Position numbers and translations under genes: made by a program
NCBI GenBank assembly: GCA_024449915.1
Contig: JAMZAV010001985.1
Coordinates: forward strand, 124,001 to 188,000
Reading direction: 5' to 3'
Length of the DNA: 64,000 nt
Origin: Sweltsa coloradensis
Lineage: Eukaryota > Arthropoda > Insecta > Plecoptera > Chloroperlidae
Notes under the pieces: model-generated
What the model was told of the DNA's origin: nothing
Seen by the model: only the letters and a program-made list of their open reading frames with translations
Databases searched by the model: none
In this document: positions 33,476 through 44,669 of the stretch, one piece after another
Position numbering within the stretch: the first letter of the stretch is position 1
Layout: every line of letters starts with the position of its first letter

Positions 33476-36314
33476 TGTGAATGTACTAGGAAAACGCTAA
33501 AGTCCCGTCGCGTTGTTGAGCGAGCACCGGTACGTGCAACACGACCCGAGTACGACATTCCCATAATGTTACATACCAACATATAGTACAGTGCAATTAG
33601 CTCATTTTAGGCCTTAACCCACGCATTCAAAAAAACAAGCAGGGACCATTTGGAACTTGTTCAGGTAGGTCTCCTGAACATCCCCAACAGAATCCCAAAA
33701 AATCCGGTTGCGGGTTATCCGCCATTTTGAAAATCAATTTTCAGATTTTTTTGTTTTGTCGAAGAATGGAAAATTAGCGATATTGAGTGAAGTATTGGAC
33801 CTAAATAGCTCAAAATTGTTTTAAAATGTTTGATAAGAATCGGTTGTTTGATAATTAAGCGTTTGGCGCGCCCTGTTTTGATTCACTGGCGACTTGATTG
33901 ACTTGATTCAGATTATATCTCTCTTTTTAATAAATGATCTAAATTGTTTTTACATATTTATTACAATAAAATTGAAACTAACGATCCGATGAAAATTTGT
34001 TTCAAATAAAAGTTGTAGAGCATGAAAAAACACATCCATTTCATATTCTAGACTGTCTTCGTAGATAACAATGGCCGAACGCTACTTGACAAGAAATACA
34101 ATTGTGCGGTGAGCGGTGTCAGATGATTGCTCGATGCTCTATCACTAGCGCAGTCCCTGGCCATAAGTCTCGTATGAATTTCGACCTCTATAGATTTTCT
34201 CTTCTGATCCTGTTAGGGTATACCTTAAGGATAAAAAAATCTTTGGTAAACCTCTGGCATCCCGGGCCTAAGTTTTTTTTACGACGCCATCTTCTTTTGG
34301 GCATACGAGAAGTACACGCATGTGGTTTTCATACATTTTACATACTTTTGACAACATGTGTAATAAATCTGACTTTATATTTGGATTCTCCAACAAATTT
34401 CTAATTAAATGATATGAATTTGCCAATTTGGTCATCCTGGGAACATTGTGGGATTATTATAGGGAAATACATATTATTATTAGTCCTGCATAAAGGTGTT
34501 CTATTTTCGTCAAATTTGTGCGTTTCATGATAGACATATAAAATTTGGCACACAGTATACGAAAATGTTATTGGATAATTAATTGACTATATAGGGCAAT
34601 CTCATTATAGCCCCACGACACCAATGACGGCCATTTTACAAGGTGGCCACAAAACATATTATTGAAAACTTCTGACAGAATGTTGAAATTTGGTCATTGA
34701 AAAATGACTGTTAAACAGGACCATGTCAAACTAACTAAGACAATGGTACCAATGGCGGCCATTTTAGAAGATGGCCGACACACACATTATTATGAACCAC
34801 GTAAATTTTATGATAGAATCTTGTTATTTGGTACACACATAGGGCACTCAATTAAAAAATGTCATATTTATGTGTTATATCAATACTTTTTAGAAACAAT
34901 GTGGTATGGATCCGCTATCGCGTATCTAGATTAGTTGCTTTGGCATTAAAAACTACCAATAATACTGTTTATAATAATACACTTGTTTTCCTTATACACT
35001 GTAGGCAATTATTGACAAGTTTCTATAATAATTGCACTATATTGTTTGAATGTTTATGCATTTTAAATGGGCCCAGCATCAAACTATATGTTTGATAAAT
35101 CTGTGATAAATCGATTTAAACACAAAAGTACTGTTTAACGATGTTCATGAAAGCTTCCATAAGTATTTTAAAAATCAGGTCTGCGAAATTAGATTTTGCA
35201 TTTACCCGGAATTATGGTTTTCCCATTGTTGATATTTTCTCAAAAATGCCATATTTGACTGTCCATTGTTTAGCACTAAATTGCATTTGAGGAAAAATTC
35301 TTTCTACGCACATTGAAATGACTTAAATAACGATCCGATTACAACCAAAGTTTTAATCTAATATGGCTGATAATTCCTAATATCCACAATATAAATACTC
35401 TTTTCGTGCTGTTTTTGCACTCTTTTGTTACATCATTCACTTAGATGTAGTGGATATTAGGAATTATCAGCCATATTGGATTACAACTTTGGTTGTAATC
35501 GGATCGTTATATAAGTCATTTAAATGTGCGTAGAAAGAATTTTTCCTCAAATGCAATTTAGTGCTTAACAATGGACAGTCGAATATGGCATTTTTCAGAA
35601 AATTTCAAAATACCAACAATGGAAAAACCGTAATTCCGGGTAAATGCAAAATTTTATTTCGCAGACCTGATTTTTTAAAATACTTGAGGAAGCTTTCATG
35701 AACTTCGTAAAACAGTACTTTTGTGTTTAAATCGATTTCTCACAGATTTATCAAACATAGTTTGATGCTGGGCGCATTTAAAATGCATAAACATTCAAAC
35801 AATATAGTGCAATTATTATAGAAACTTGTCAATAATTGCCTACAGTGTATAAGGAAAACAAGTGTATTATTACAAGCAGTATTATTGGTAGTTTTTAATG
35901 CCATAGCAACTAATCTAGATACGCGATAGCGGATCCGTACCACATTGTTTCTAAAAAGTATTTATATAACACATAAATATGACATTTTTCAATTGAGTGT
36001 CCTATGTGTGTACCAAATAACAAGATTTTATCATAAAATTTACCTGGTTCATAATAATGTGTGTCGGCCATCTTCTAAAATGGCCGCCATTGGTGCCATT
36101 GTCTTCGTTAGTTTGACATGGCCCTGTTTAACAGTCATTTTTCAATGACATGTTCTAAGTCTAAGGGTGTACAAAATTTCAACATTCTGTCAGAAGTTTT
36201 CAAAAATATGTTTTGTGGCCACCTTGTAAAATGACCGTCATTGGTGTCGTGGGGAAATAATGAGATTGCCCTATATAGTCAATTAATTATCCGATTACAT
36301 TTTTTTATACTGTG

Positions 36315-36671
36315 AGACTTTTAATTAATCGAGGTTTAATAAATTTTATACCTAGAATAACCCTATGATGATTTTTACTAAGTTCATGTAATATAGCAGC
36401 ACCCCCTTCTTTAAATTTATTGAGTGAAATTAGTTTATTAAATAGATTGGTGGGGTGAACTTGAGTTAGTATAGTTATATTAGGGTTCTTATCTTTTTTT
36501 AGAGCTGCTTATACTTTATATTTATATTCATACAGTCAACATGGTAAAATTTATTCAGGGGTTTATTCTTGTTGTATGGGGTATAGTCGTGAGTATTTAC
36601 TTTTATTCTTACATTGGGTTCCATTAAATTTATTAATCTTAAAGAGTGAACCTTGTATACTTTGACTTTAA
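36315..36671 (+). pseudogene. nad4: Nuclear copy of mitochondrial nad4 (3' part)
   Basis: Read with the invertebrate mitochondrial code, 118 sense codons end at TAA (36669-36671). Recognisable pieces: [63 protein letters not shown]. This is the C-terminal third of NADH dehydrogenase subunit 4, a membrane subunit of complex I. TGA must be Trp and AGA Ser for the frame to stay open, so it cannot be expressed from the nucleus. No disabling change is visible, suggesting a recent transfer. It is followed directly by trnH and nad5 in the ancestral arthropod order. Confidence 0.93.
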
Positions 36672-36673
36672 AA

Positions 36674-36742
36674 GACTTAGGTAGTTTAATATAAAATTTT
36701 GATTTGTGGTGTCAATAATGTGGGTTTGTCTCACCTTAGGTC
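36674..36742 (+). pseudogene. trnH: Nuclear copy of mitochondrial tRNA-His
   Basis: Acceptor strands GACTTAG and TTAGGTC pair, with wobble. The anticodon arm TTGAT-TTGTGGT-GTCAA presents GTG, the His anticodon. It sits between nad4 and nad5 as in arthropod mitochondria and looks intact, but it is in nuclear DNA. Confidence 0.88.
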
Positions 36743-37135
36743 GTGTTTTATTCTTTGTCTATTTGTTTAATTAGTTTTATTTCTTTGTTTGTAATGGCTT
36801 TAGTAATAGTAATTAGAGGATTTTACTTTGTCATACATGATTTAGTTTACTTTATTGAATGAGAGGTTTTGTCTTTAAATTCAGGAAGTGTAGTAATAAC
36901 TTTTTTATTTGACTGAATGTCATTAACTTTTATGGGGTTTGTTCTTTTTATTTCTTCTCTAGTAATTTATTATAGAGATGAATATATAGGGGGAGATATT
37001 AATATTAATCGATTTATTGGTTTGGTTTTAATATTTGTTTTATCAATAATATTCTTAATCATTAGTCCTAATTTAATTAGTATTTTACTTGGTTGGGATG
37101 GTTTAGGGCTGGTATCTTATTTGTTAGTAATTTAA
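36743..37135 (+). pseudogene. nad5: Nuclear copy of mitochondrial nad5 (5' part)
   Basis: Starts GTG TTT TAT and stays open for 130 codons with the invertebrate mitochondrial code. Typical NADH dehydrogenase subunit 5 N-terminal features: FDWMSLTFMGFVLFISSLV, YYSDEYMGGDININRF, IISPNLISILLGWDGLGL and SYLLVI. The reading ends at the junction with the palindrome arm (TTTAAACGCAC at 37131-37141), which by chance supplies TAA. Under the nuclear code, stops appear. Only about a fifth of nad5 was captured. Confidence 0.93.
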
Positions 37136-38482
37136 ACGCACAATTTGACGAAAATAGAACACCTTTATGCAGGACTAATAATAATATGTATTTCCCTACA
37201 AATAATGTTCCCAGAATGACCAAATTGGCAAATTCATATCATTTAATTAGAAATTTGTTGGAGAATCCAAATATAAAGTCAGATTTGTTACACATGTTGT
37301 CAAAAGTATGTAAAATGTATGAAAACCAAGTGCTTGTACTTCTCGTATGCTCAAAAGAAGATGGCGTCTTAAAAAAAACTTAGGCCCGGGATGCCAGAGG
37401 TTTACCCAAGATTTTTTTTATCCTTAAGGTATACCCTAACAGGATCAGAAGAGAAAATCTATAGAGGTCGAAATTCATACGAGACTTATGGCCAGGGACT
37501 GCGCTAGTGATAGAGCATCGAGCAATCATCTGACACCGCTCACCGCACAATTGTATTTCTTGTCAAGTATCGTTCGGCCATTGTTATCTACGAAGACAGT
37601 CTAGAATATGAAATGGATGTGTTTTTTCATGCTCTACAACTTTTATTTGAAACAAATTTTCATCGGATCGTTAGTTTCTACTTTATTTTGATAAATATGC
37701 GAAAACTATTCCAATAATTGAAAGAAAAAGAGTAAAAGCTTCCATCATGGGCCGTAGGTCGCCAGATAATGAAAGCAGGGCACATCAAATGCTTTAATCG
37801 TTTCTTTGAGAACAATTTAAAACAAATTTGAGCTATTTCGGTCCAATACTTCACTCAATATAGCTAATTTTTCATTCTTCGACAAAACTAAAAAATTTGA
37901 AAATTGATTTTCAAAATGGCGGATAACCCGCAACCGGATTTTTTGGGATTCTGTTGGGGATGTTCAGGAGACCCACCTTAATAAATCCCAAACGGTCCCT
38001 GCTTGTTTTTTTGAATGCGTGGGTCATATCACAACGGCCCTGTACTAATAGGCATACCTTCAAAATACAAAACAAAAACTTTCAATGTTGAATCTTCACT
38101 GCCTCCTTGATTTTTTAACAACATCATTTTTCGAATTATGATTACCAATAAGTCTTTAAGGTCTTGACCGATTTAGCTGAAAATTTGTAATAAAGGAGAT
38201 AATGTTGTACTTATTGACCCTGCAAAATTTCATAACGATCGGAACATTTTTATTTTATTTTATTTTTTATTTTTTATTTTTTATAACCAACGATCGGATT
38301 TTGTTCAAAAACTATACAGCAACCCGCATAGGTGGTATGTACATGTGTACAAAATTTCAGGTCGATCAGAGAAACGGTGCGACCTGTACCGAAGCAGTAA
38401 CAGAAAAAAAACAAAAAAAACAAAAAAAAGCAGACATTCGAGCCATAAGAGTCAAGTGGAGACGCTCGCTACGCTCGCTCAA

Positions 38483-38926
38483 TTATATTTCAATATCGTT
38501 GGTTCTCCAGACAGTAGATCATCCAGACCCGATTCATTGGGTGCGCTGATTTCCTTTGAAGATTTTGAAATCATTTTAAAACGAAAACTATCTTGAAAGC
38601 AGTAGCGTATGTAACTAGCGGGGATTTCGGTTTTGGTTAAGCAGTACTGTTTGAAAGTTCCAGCCGCTAGTTCCCCTTATCACCGAAGGGAAAAGCGTCG
38701 AAATTTACTAATTTGCAAGTTCAATAGCTTAAAACACATATTGGGAAAATGTATAATAGGTGATGGTAATGACTGGCTACGGCCGCTACGCAATCGTAAT
38801 CATATCTCATCCTCGTGCTATTTATCCGACACTATCGTGAGAGATGTCATATGTTATTTTTTATTTTTTGCCTGTGGTCACAGTGTGAGACGACAGTGCT
38901 GCGATCCTTCGGCCGTGGTATTCTTA
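38483..38926. other. No recognised feature
   Basis: Mixed composition; the 132-codon frame from 38633 runs into the next inverted-repeat element and has no recognisable family. Confidence 0.35.
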
Positions 38927-38933
38927 CCTGAAC

Positions 38934-39682
38934 CAGAGTCGATAAAGAAGTTTCCCCGTTGGGGAGGTCCCCTTACTCCCAAGTCAAAACGGAATCTAAC
39001 GCTCTGCGCGCTGAGGGCGGCTCAAATGTGAAACTAATAAAAGCACTGCACGCTAAATACGGTCAGTAGATTATCGATATGCAGTGACAATGCAATAAAC
39101 AAAACAACAGACGAAACGTCAAACTTCAATTTTACTTCAATTATATTAGCCCAGGGCCCTAGCCTTTTAAAACGATTTACTTTTGATTTATTATTGCACT
39201 ATAAAGTGTTGCGCAGGCGTCACTGACATTTTCGTGCGAAATTAATCGAGATATGGGTTGTTTAAGCCTTACGGACGTAAGTGTAGCCTAGGCCCAAGGC
39301 CACAATACAGTTTTCAGACGTAAGTACGCCCTAGGCACTCAAATCGAAATCTTGAACAATACATATTGTCGGCCTAGGTCCTAAGCTTAAATTTACTCCA
39401 TCAGAAATATCCTCATTAATAAAGAGAGTTTGATTTATGCCAAAACATTCGCCAACATTTGATCGTATTTAATATTTTGACGTTTCACGCCATTCGTCGT
39501 CAACGACTGTTAACTACTAGTAGAAAAGTGACGTAGTTTTTTTGAAGTAGTTCTATCAATCGTCACACAGAGTCGCGCAGGACGTTAGATTCCAAACGCC
39601 AAAAACCGACTTTTTATTTAACCCAGGGCGGTATAGGGAGTTGGGGGACCTCCCCAAAGGGGAAACTTCTTTATCGACTCTG
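38934..39682. mobile_element. Inverted-repeat element, TIR CAGAGTCGATAAAG (family E)
   Basis: Termini CAGAGTCGATAAAGAAG..TTTCCCC..GGGGAGGTCC and their inverse at 39640-39682. CCTGAAC lies immediately outside both ends (38927-38933 and 39683-39689), a likely 7-base target duplication. Interior non-coding, about 750 bases. The same terminus forms the core of the palindrome at 5353-5481. Confidence 0.68.
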
Positions 39683-39707
39683 CCTGAACTCATCTATCCC
39701 TCACCCA

Positions 39708-40135
39708 ATGATATTTAACATCTATAGTAGGCTAGATCCCCAGTCTCCAATTCGTCCGTACAGACGCGAGCGTAGCATATTGAAGCGCCAATCTGCCATA
39801 TCCAAGATGGCGATTTGGCGTTTAATTTATGCTTTTATATTGCATTAAAGTATTTTTCTGGATTTTTTTGATATGGCTTCAGCTTGTGCAGCATGGGATT
39901 GCTCAAACAGAAACAATAAGAAGTTATTGCATAAGGGAATTTAATAATCATTTGGTGTTAATGGCTAAAATGCTCACTTGTCAACCTGACTGCCATTATT
40001 AAAAATATTTGGGCTACAAATCGCTTCTATCTATTTTAACATGCAAACTGCCATATTCAAGATGGCTTCAAATTGTCACTCATGGGAGTGGACCAATGAC
40101 TGGGGATCTAGCCTACTATAAATGTTAAATATCAT
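39708..40135. mobile_element. Inverted-repeat element (MITE family M), copy 2
   Basis: ATGATATTTAACATCTATAG..GGCTAGATCCCCAGTC pairs with GACTGGGGATCTAGCC..TTAAATATCAT. Interior blocks GCGAGCGTAGCATATTGAAG, ATCATTTGGTGTTAATGGC and CATATTCAAGATGGC are shared with 21966-22543 and 53296-53693. It is the cleanest of the three copies. Confidence 0.78.
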
Positions 40136-40560
40136 CACCTGAACCCAACTATCCCTCACCGTTCTCCTAGTTCCCCGGTCTCCCGCTAGATCGCACTCTA
40201 CTTCGCGTGACAGCTACCGCTCGCGTGGCGAACCCCCCAACCCACCCAACGTGCTATGTTGCCCAACACACGCCAGTATCGCCGGTGGTTTAGCCGTAGA
40301 GAGGTGTATCTAGTTCACCGCCTTCTTAACCCACCGTCCGTTACGTGACGCGATTGAAACGCGAGTTTCGAACGTTTCGATTTTCAAATATTCGAACATT
40401 CTCATTCGGTAGTGTTTTATGAGTGTGTATCTTCTTCTTGTGTGTTTAAAATTTAAATAGTATTTGTTGTGAGTGTTTGTGATGTGTTCTTCAAAACGTG
40501 TCTTACATGTGACTTCAAGATAATGTTAGTGTGTGAAATGCAAGTCGCCTAAAGTGATTT
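40136..40560. other. GC-rich patch grading into a T/G-rich leader-like segment
   Basis: 40155-40350 is GC-rich and shares CTCCTAGTTCCnCnGTCTCCCGCTAG with 30050-30090. After TTCGATTTTC, 40400-40540 is TGTG-rich without a frame. It has the look of a promoter plus 5' leader, but the only following frame (76 codons at 40533) is unremarkable. Confidence 0.3.
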
Positions 40561-43033
40561 CATTGTGTCAAGAAGATTTCAAAGTTAAAAGTGTATTTTT
40601 TTTTTTCAGAAAGCGAAAAGTTTACCCGAATCAATGTAAGTTAAATTTTGTCAACACACTTGTCAAACTATCTATTATCTATTATGCTGATGCCTCAGGT
40701 TTCAATCTAAATATTATTATATCTGAAGTCGTCGTTGATTACAAAATAATTAAGACACCGTGATAATGACGTCCTCATTAATTATCGGAAACTTTATACT
40801 CACAAGTAGATCTAGCTATATTGTAAATATACAATATGGAATAAACACGTTAACAGAATCCGTTACAATTAAAATTTACCTTCTATATTATTTATTCAAT
40901 AATATTTAGATAAATTTCAGTAAATTGAGCACGCTATTTTTTAACAATCCAAATTGCCAATCATTAGATGACACAGATGTAAATTATCTGGAAGAAATAA
41001 GGTTGGAAATAATGTATTTATTTTAATGTTTTACATGAAAGTTCAACAAAAGTAAGTTTCATTTGAGTACATTGAGTACGCTATTTTTAATCCATTCAAA
41101 TTGCCAAATACTACACACACTTGATTGTACAAACTAAAGTTGGAAATGTATTTAAAAAAAATTCACATGAAAGTACAGTTAAAGCACAAAGTAAACAATA
41201 TTATTTAAGCCAAACCACTTGAAGATAAACACTACACATTATTTATTTATTTAACGTCTCCTATTCAGTATTAAAACTGATATACAACGAACAAATTAAT
41301 AGAACAATAAATGAAATGTGTGTAGTTTTGTTTACTGACAGGTACGTTGAATGATATGTGTGGAACTTAATAGAAAAATGTGATAATTAAACGTGCTAAT
41401 TGTTGTTGGCGCCTAAGAGATTACACGTCGTAAAGCTAGAGTAGCGCTCGGTAATGTATTGACTATAAAACCGAGATAAATTGTTTTCTTGACTCTGCAG
41501 TTTTACGTCGTGTGGTGTAATATCCTGGGTTACGAGGTAAACTGTGGACCACGTGGCAGCTATTACAACCGCGTGGAATGTTTATGTTTAACAGCGTTGT
41601 GAACGTTAGAAATAACAATGACAAGAATCTAAACGAACATGTACGACCGTACTTTTAAGAAATACGGCGATGAAGATTAATTTATTTGCATTCTCAAAAA
41701 GGTGATGCATATAGGCCCTATTTCTATAAGTTAAGTTAACCAGTCATGGCGTCCATGATCATGAACATGAAATTCTTAATTTAAATTCCGGTAAATGATA
41801 GGTTTTTGAGTTCGACCAAAGTTTTTTAGTAAATAAAAAAAAATACACAACACATTTCAATGGGATTCATTTTACCTTTATTAGAAAAGATTGAAAATAC
41901 ATATCTGCAAAAATTGCAAAAAAAGTGAAAATTTTGGTTTGTCCTGGAAATGAATTATCATTATTTACTTTCTTTGAGAAAAAACTGAAATATACAGAAA
42001 AAATCAGAAAAAAATCTTATTTTAGAAATTCACTTAAAATTTAAATTTGAACTAAAATCGTAGCTTTAGAGAGAAATTAAAAATTTGTCCCAAAATCCTT
42101 AAAAATCATGCAAAAAAAGATTGAAACATATAAAAATTCTCAGAAAGAATTAGAAAAATGAATCGTTGGCTGAAAATTACCTAATTAAGACCAATTTAAT
42201 TCGTGACTGAAATGGTTCTAATTAATGTACTTTTCTCAACACATTTATATTAAAAAGTAACATTTTGACTACTACTCAGCAGTCTGTATCAAACAATAAC
42301 AGTTTAATAAACCGCAGCAGTTTTTTTAAAATTGTGGTTGTTTAATAAATACTGCTGGTAAGTATACGAAATATTACTGTTTAGGCTAATAAATGTGTTT
42401 TTATTACTTAACAGCTCAATGACTAATATATTTAAATATTGTAACTGTTATATATAGTTTCATTTCTCGTTATCCTCGTTCGCGATTGGTTTTTTAAAGT
42501 TGGTACCGTTTGCCACACGAAAAAAATGAATATAAACATTTACCAAAAAGAACATTTTTAATGAAATCTTAGAACTCGACTGACTAAATACATAAAAATA
42601 CTATTGACGAGAAATATGAATTAAGTTGTCTATTGGAAGGTGGAAGCAAAACCAAAATGTAGAGGATAGAATGTCCGCACTCATGTCATTTAACCTATTG
42701 CAGTCTGCACTAGTGATTGTCATCTGTAGCCGACATGGGTGAACAACAGAATATGCACACTGCTTCATCACAATTTTTAAAAAATTATTAAAAAATAATT
42801 AACGTATATCCTATTCAGTTGTAAAACTGTACACACAAAATTTAATGTAAAGAGGACACAAAACAATTAAATTTCATTTTGCAAATTTTCATATAATAAT
42901 TATATAACAGGAACAATGAACGCTATAGTAATTAAGACAACAATTTTTTGATAACCTTTCTTCAAATCGCATATTAAGATCCCAGGTGGGGCGCCCTAAC
43001 AACAAATGCTATCATTCTAAATGCTAAACAAAC
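40561..43033. other. AT-rich stretch with two SINE-tail fragments
   Basis: Contains (TTTA)n plus CGTCTCCTATTCAGTATTAAAACTGA at 41236-41285 and a similar CGTATATCCTATTCAGTTG at 42800-42830. At 40860-41200 two diverged copies of TTGAGCACGCTATTTTT.. lie about 160 bases apart (40925 and 41083). T-rich low-complexity sequence at 41870-42170. No gene. Confidence 0.4.
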
Positions 43034-43037
43034 TTAA

Positions 43038-43670
43038 GGCTATTCCAAAGCACTCTTACCGATATTTTGAAAGTCAACGGAAAATGGCTTAAAATTGGTT
43101 AGATGAAAGATGAACTTGAATAAAAAAGAAAAAAACAAACTTTTAATTGGACGGGACAAAAGCTCTATTTTGGCCAAAATATGCAAATTTTGGGTCATTA
43201 CGGAAATGAATGTTTTAGATGCAATATTTAATTTTTAGCTATGATTTTTTTTTATTGCTTCAACACACCTTTGTCTCTGGACTGAGAACAAGGGAAACTA
43301 ATTTTTTGAAATAACTTTTGATGAACGATTTTTTTCGTGTTCCGGTTTAAAACTCTTTTTTGTACCATGTGACAAAACAAATCGTACATCGAACATTATT
43401 TCAGAAAATTCTTTTCCCTTATACTCAGTCCAGAGACAAAGGTGTGTTGAAGCAATAAAAAAATCATAGCTAAAAATTAAATATTGCATCCAAAACATTC
43501 ATTTCCGTATTGACCCAAAATTTGCATATAATGGCCAAAATAGAGCTTTTGTCCCGTCCAAAAAAAAAGTTCTTTTTTTCCTTTTTTATTCAAGTTCATC
43601 TTTCATCCAACCAACTTTTAGCCATTTTCCGTTGACTTTCAAACATCGGTAAGAGTGCTCTGGAATAGCC
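43038..43670. mobile_element. TTAA-flanked foldback element (piggyBac-like MITE)
   Basis: TTAA at 43034-43037 and 43671-43674. Termini GGCTATTCCA and TGGAATAGCC. Arms pair over almost the full length: CTTTGTCTCTGGACTGAG with its inverse near 43425-43445, GACGGGACAAAAGCTC with its inverse near 43545-43560. The central loop lies near 43350. It is the same family as 536-1547 and lacks that copy's retroposon. No transposase. Confidence 0.75.
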
Positions 43671-43674
43671 TTAA

Positions 43675-44669
43675 CTCTCTCCCATTCAAAAGCGTAGAAA
43701 CATAATGTGTTGTCTCCTGTGCGTGTATGCAAGGGAGAGAGGTAAAATATGGAGTAAAACGAATTAAAAAGAATCAAATATAAATTAGAAAGAATGGAAA
43801 ACTTTTCAGTACCTGTATTGACATTATACGTAACGTCATGTTTTGGAACTTTGTAATAAAGTAAAATTTAAAAAAATGAATTCGGGTTAAAATATATAAC
43901 GCGCATTATTAACGTCGTTAAGTTAAACGTTGCGATAATGTAGTCGCTAAGTTCATCAGTGATTACAGTTCCAGTCACGTAACTCGTTATTATCACGAAG
44001 CTTTGTACTTAAAACTAATTAACGATTTTGTAATCTCAGTTTTAAAAAACACGTTAAGTAATTGCTAGAGGCAGAGAGTCGAGTATTTTAACGCAACAAG
44101 AGCGACTGAAAAGAGTTTCGCGATCAAGTTAAAAACTTGAGAGGAAAGCACAGAAAAGTCAATCTCAATATAGCTTCGAAAGTTTGAAGAGATGAGTTTG
44201 TTAAAATAAAAATGAAAAGTAAACGCCGTCGGTTAAGTAATCACTAAATCTGGTTAGTTCCTAGGTTGGTTATTGGAAGTGGAGATAATGCGTTTCCTAG
44301 TAGGACGCTTAGACCTTACATTATTATTATTCAACTTAATTCGAGAGTTTTATTTCACGTCACACCCGGCGATAGTGGGCAAAATATGTCTAGATATACT
44401 TATTTATAGCATGTAAATGAGGAATATTTAACAATTATCTTTTCAAATTTAGCATTTTGTAGCATCTATTTTATTTATTATAATGCATATTTCAACAGGG
44501 AACAATTACCCCACAAGTGCAAATCATAGCATGTTGGGCAAACACATACTTATAAATATTAAAATATACAATTAACATTCACAAAATAATGAATGTTCTC
44601 TTTATACATATTCAAAATTAGCAATTTAAATAATGTGAAATTATCAAAATAATTAACAATGAAAATTAA
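43675..44669. other. AT-rich stretch, nothing recognised
   Basis: No frame, tRNA-like box or inverted repeat that I can support. Confidence 0.4.

Larger units (their letters stand above)
33589..38042. mobile_element. Giant palindromic (foldback) element carrying mitochondrial DNA
   Basis: Left arm 33589 to about 35390; right arm about 35445-38042 after removing the 36315-37135 insert; spacer about 55 bases. Matching blocks include ACCCACGCATTC../..GAATGCGTGGGT, GGATAACCCGCAACCGG and its inverse, GGCCGACACACA and its inverse, and AGGAATTATCAGCCATAT next to the centre. TA lies on both sides (33587-33588 and 38043-38044), with CAGTGC and GGCCCTG inside; this could be a Tc1/mariner-type target duplication, unproven. 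Arms contain two degenerate ~130-base repeats around GGCCATTTTA. No transposase seen. Confidence 0.78.
33486..38482 (-). mobile_element. Helitron-like element, subfamily II (H5), split by a palindrome
   Basis: The plus-strand left part (33486-33588) starts CTAGGAAAACGCTAAAGTCC and continues GTTGTTGAGCGAGCACCGG and CGACCCGAGTACGACATTCC. The right part (38043-38482) has ATCTTCACTGCCTCCTTGA, AAATTTCATAACGATCGG and ends GCTCGCTACGCTCGCTCAA. Together they match the uninterrupted copy at 55696-56258. So the 4.45-kb palindromic block between them is a later insertion. In CTAG-3' orientation the start is TTGAGCGAGCG. Confidence 0.78.

Noticed and set aside
34704..36148. Frames of 66-78 codons in both halves of the palindrome
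   Set aside because: They mirror each other because the arms are inverted copies, differ by shifts and stops, and show no family resemblance.
37093..37383. 96-codon plus-strand frame over the mitochondrial insert junction
   Set aside because: It reads nad5 in the wrong frame and continues into the palindrome arm; a chance fusion.
38202..38549. 115-codon frame also present in part at 55996-56376
   Set aside because: Both lie in subfamily II Helitron-like copies; the shared text reflects element identity, but the frames diverge at both ends and differ by length changes in A and T runs, so coding is not supported.
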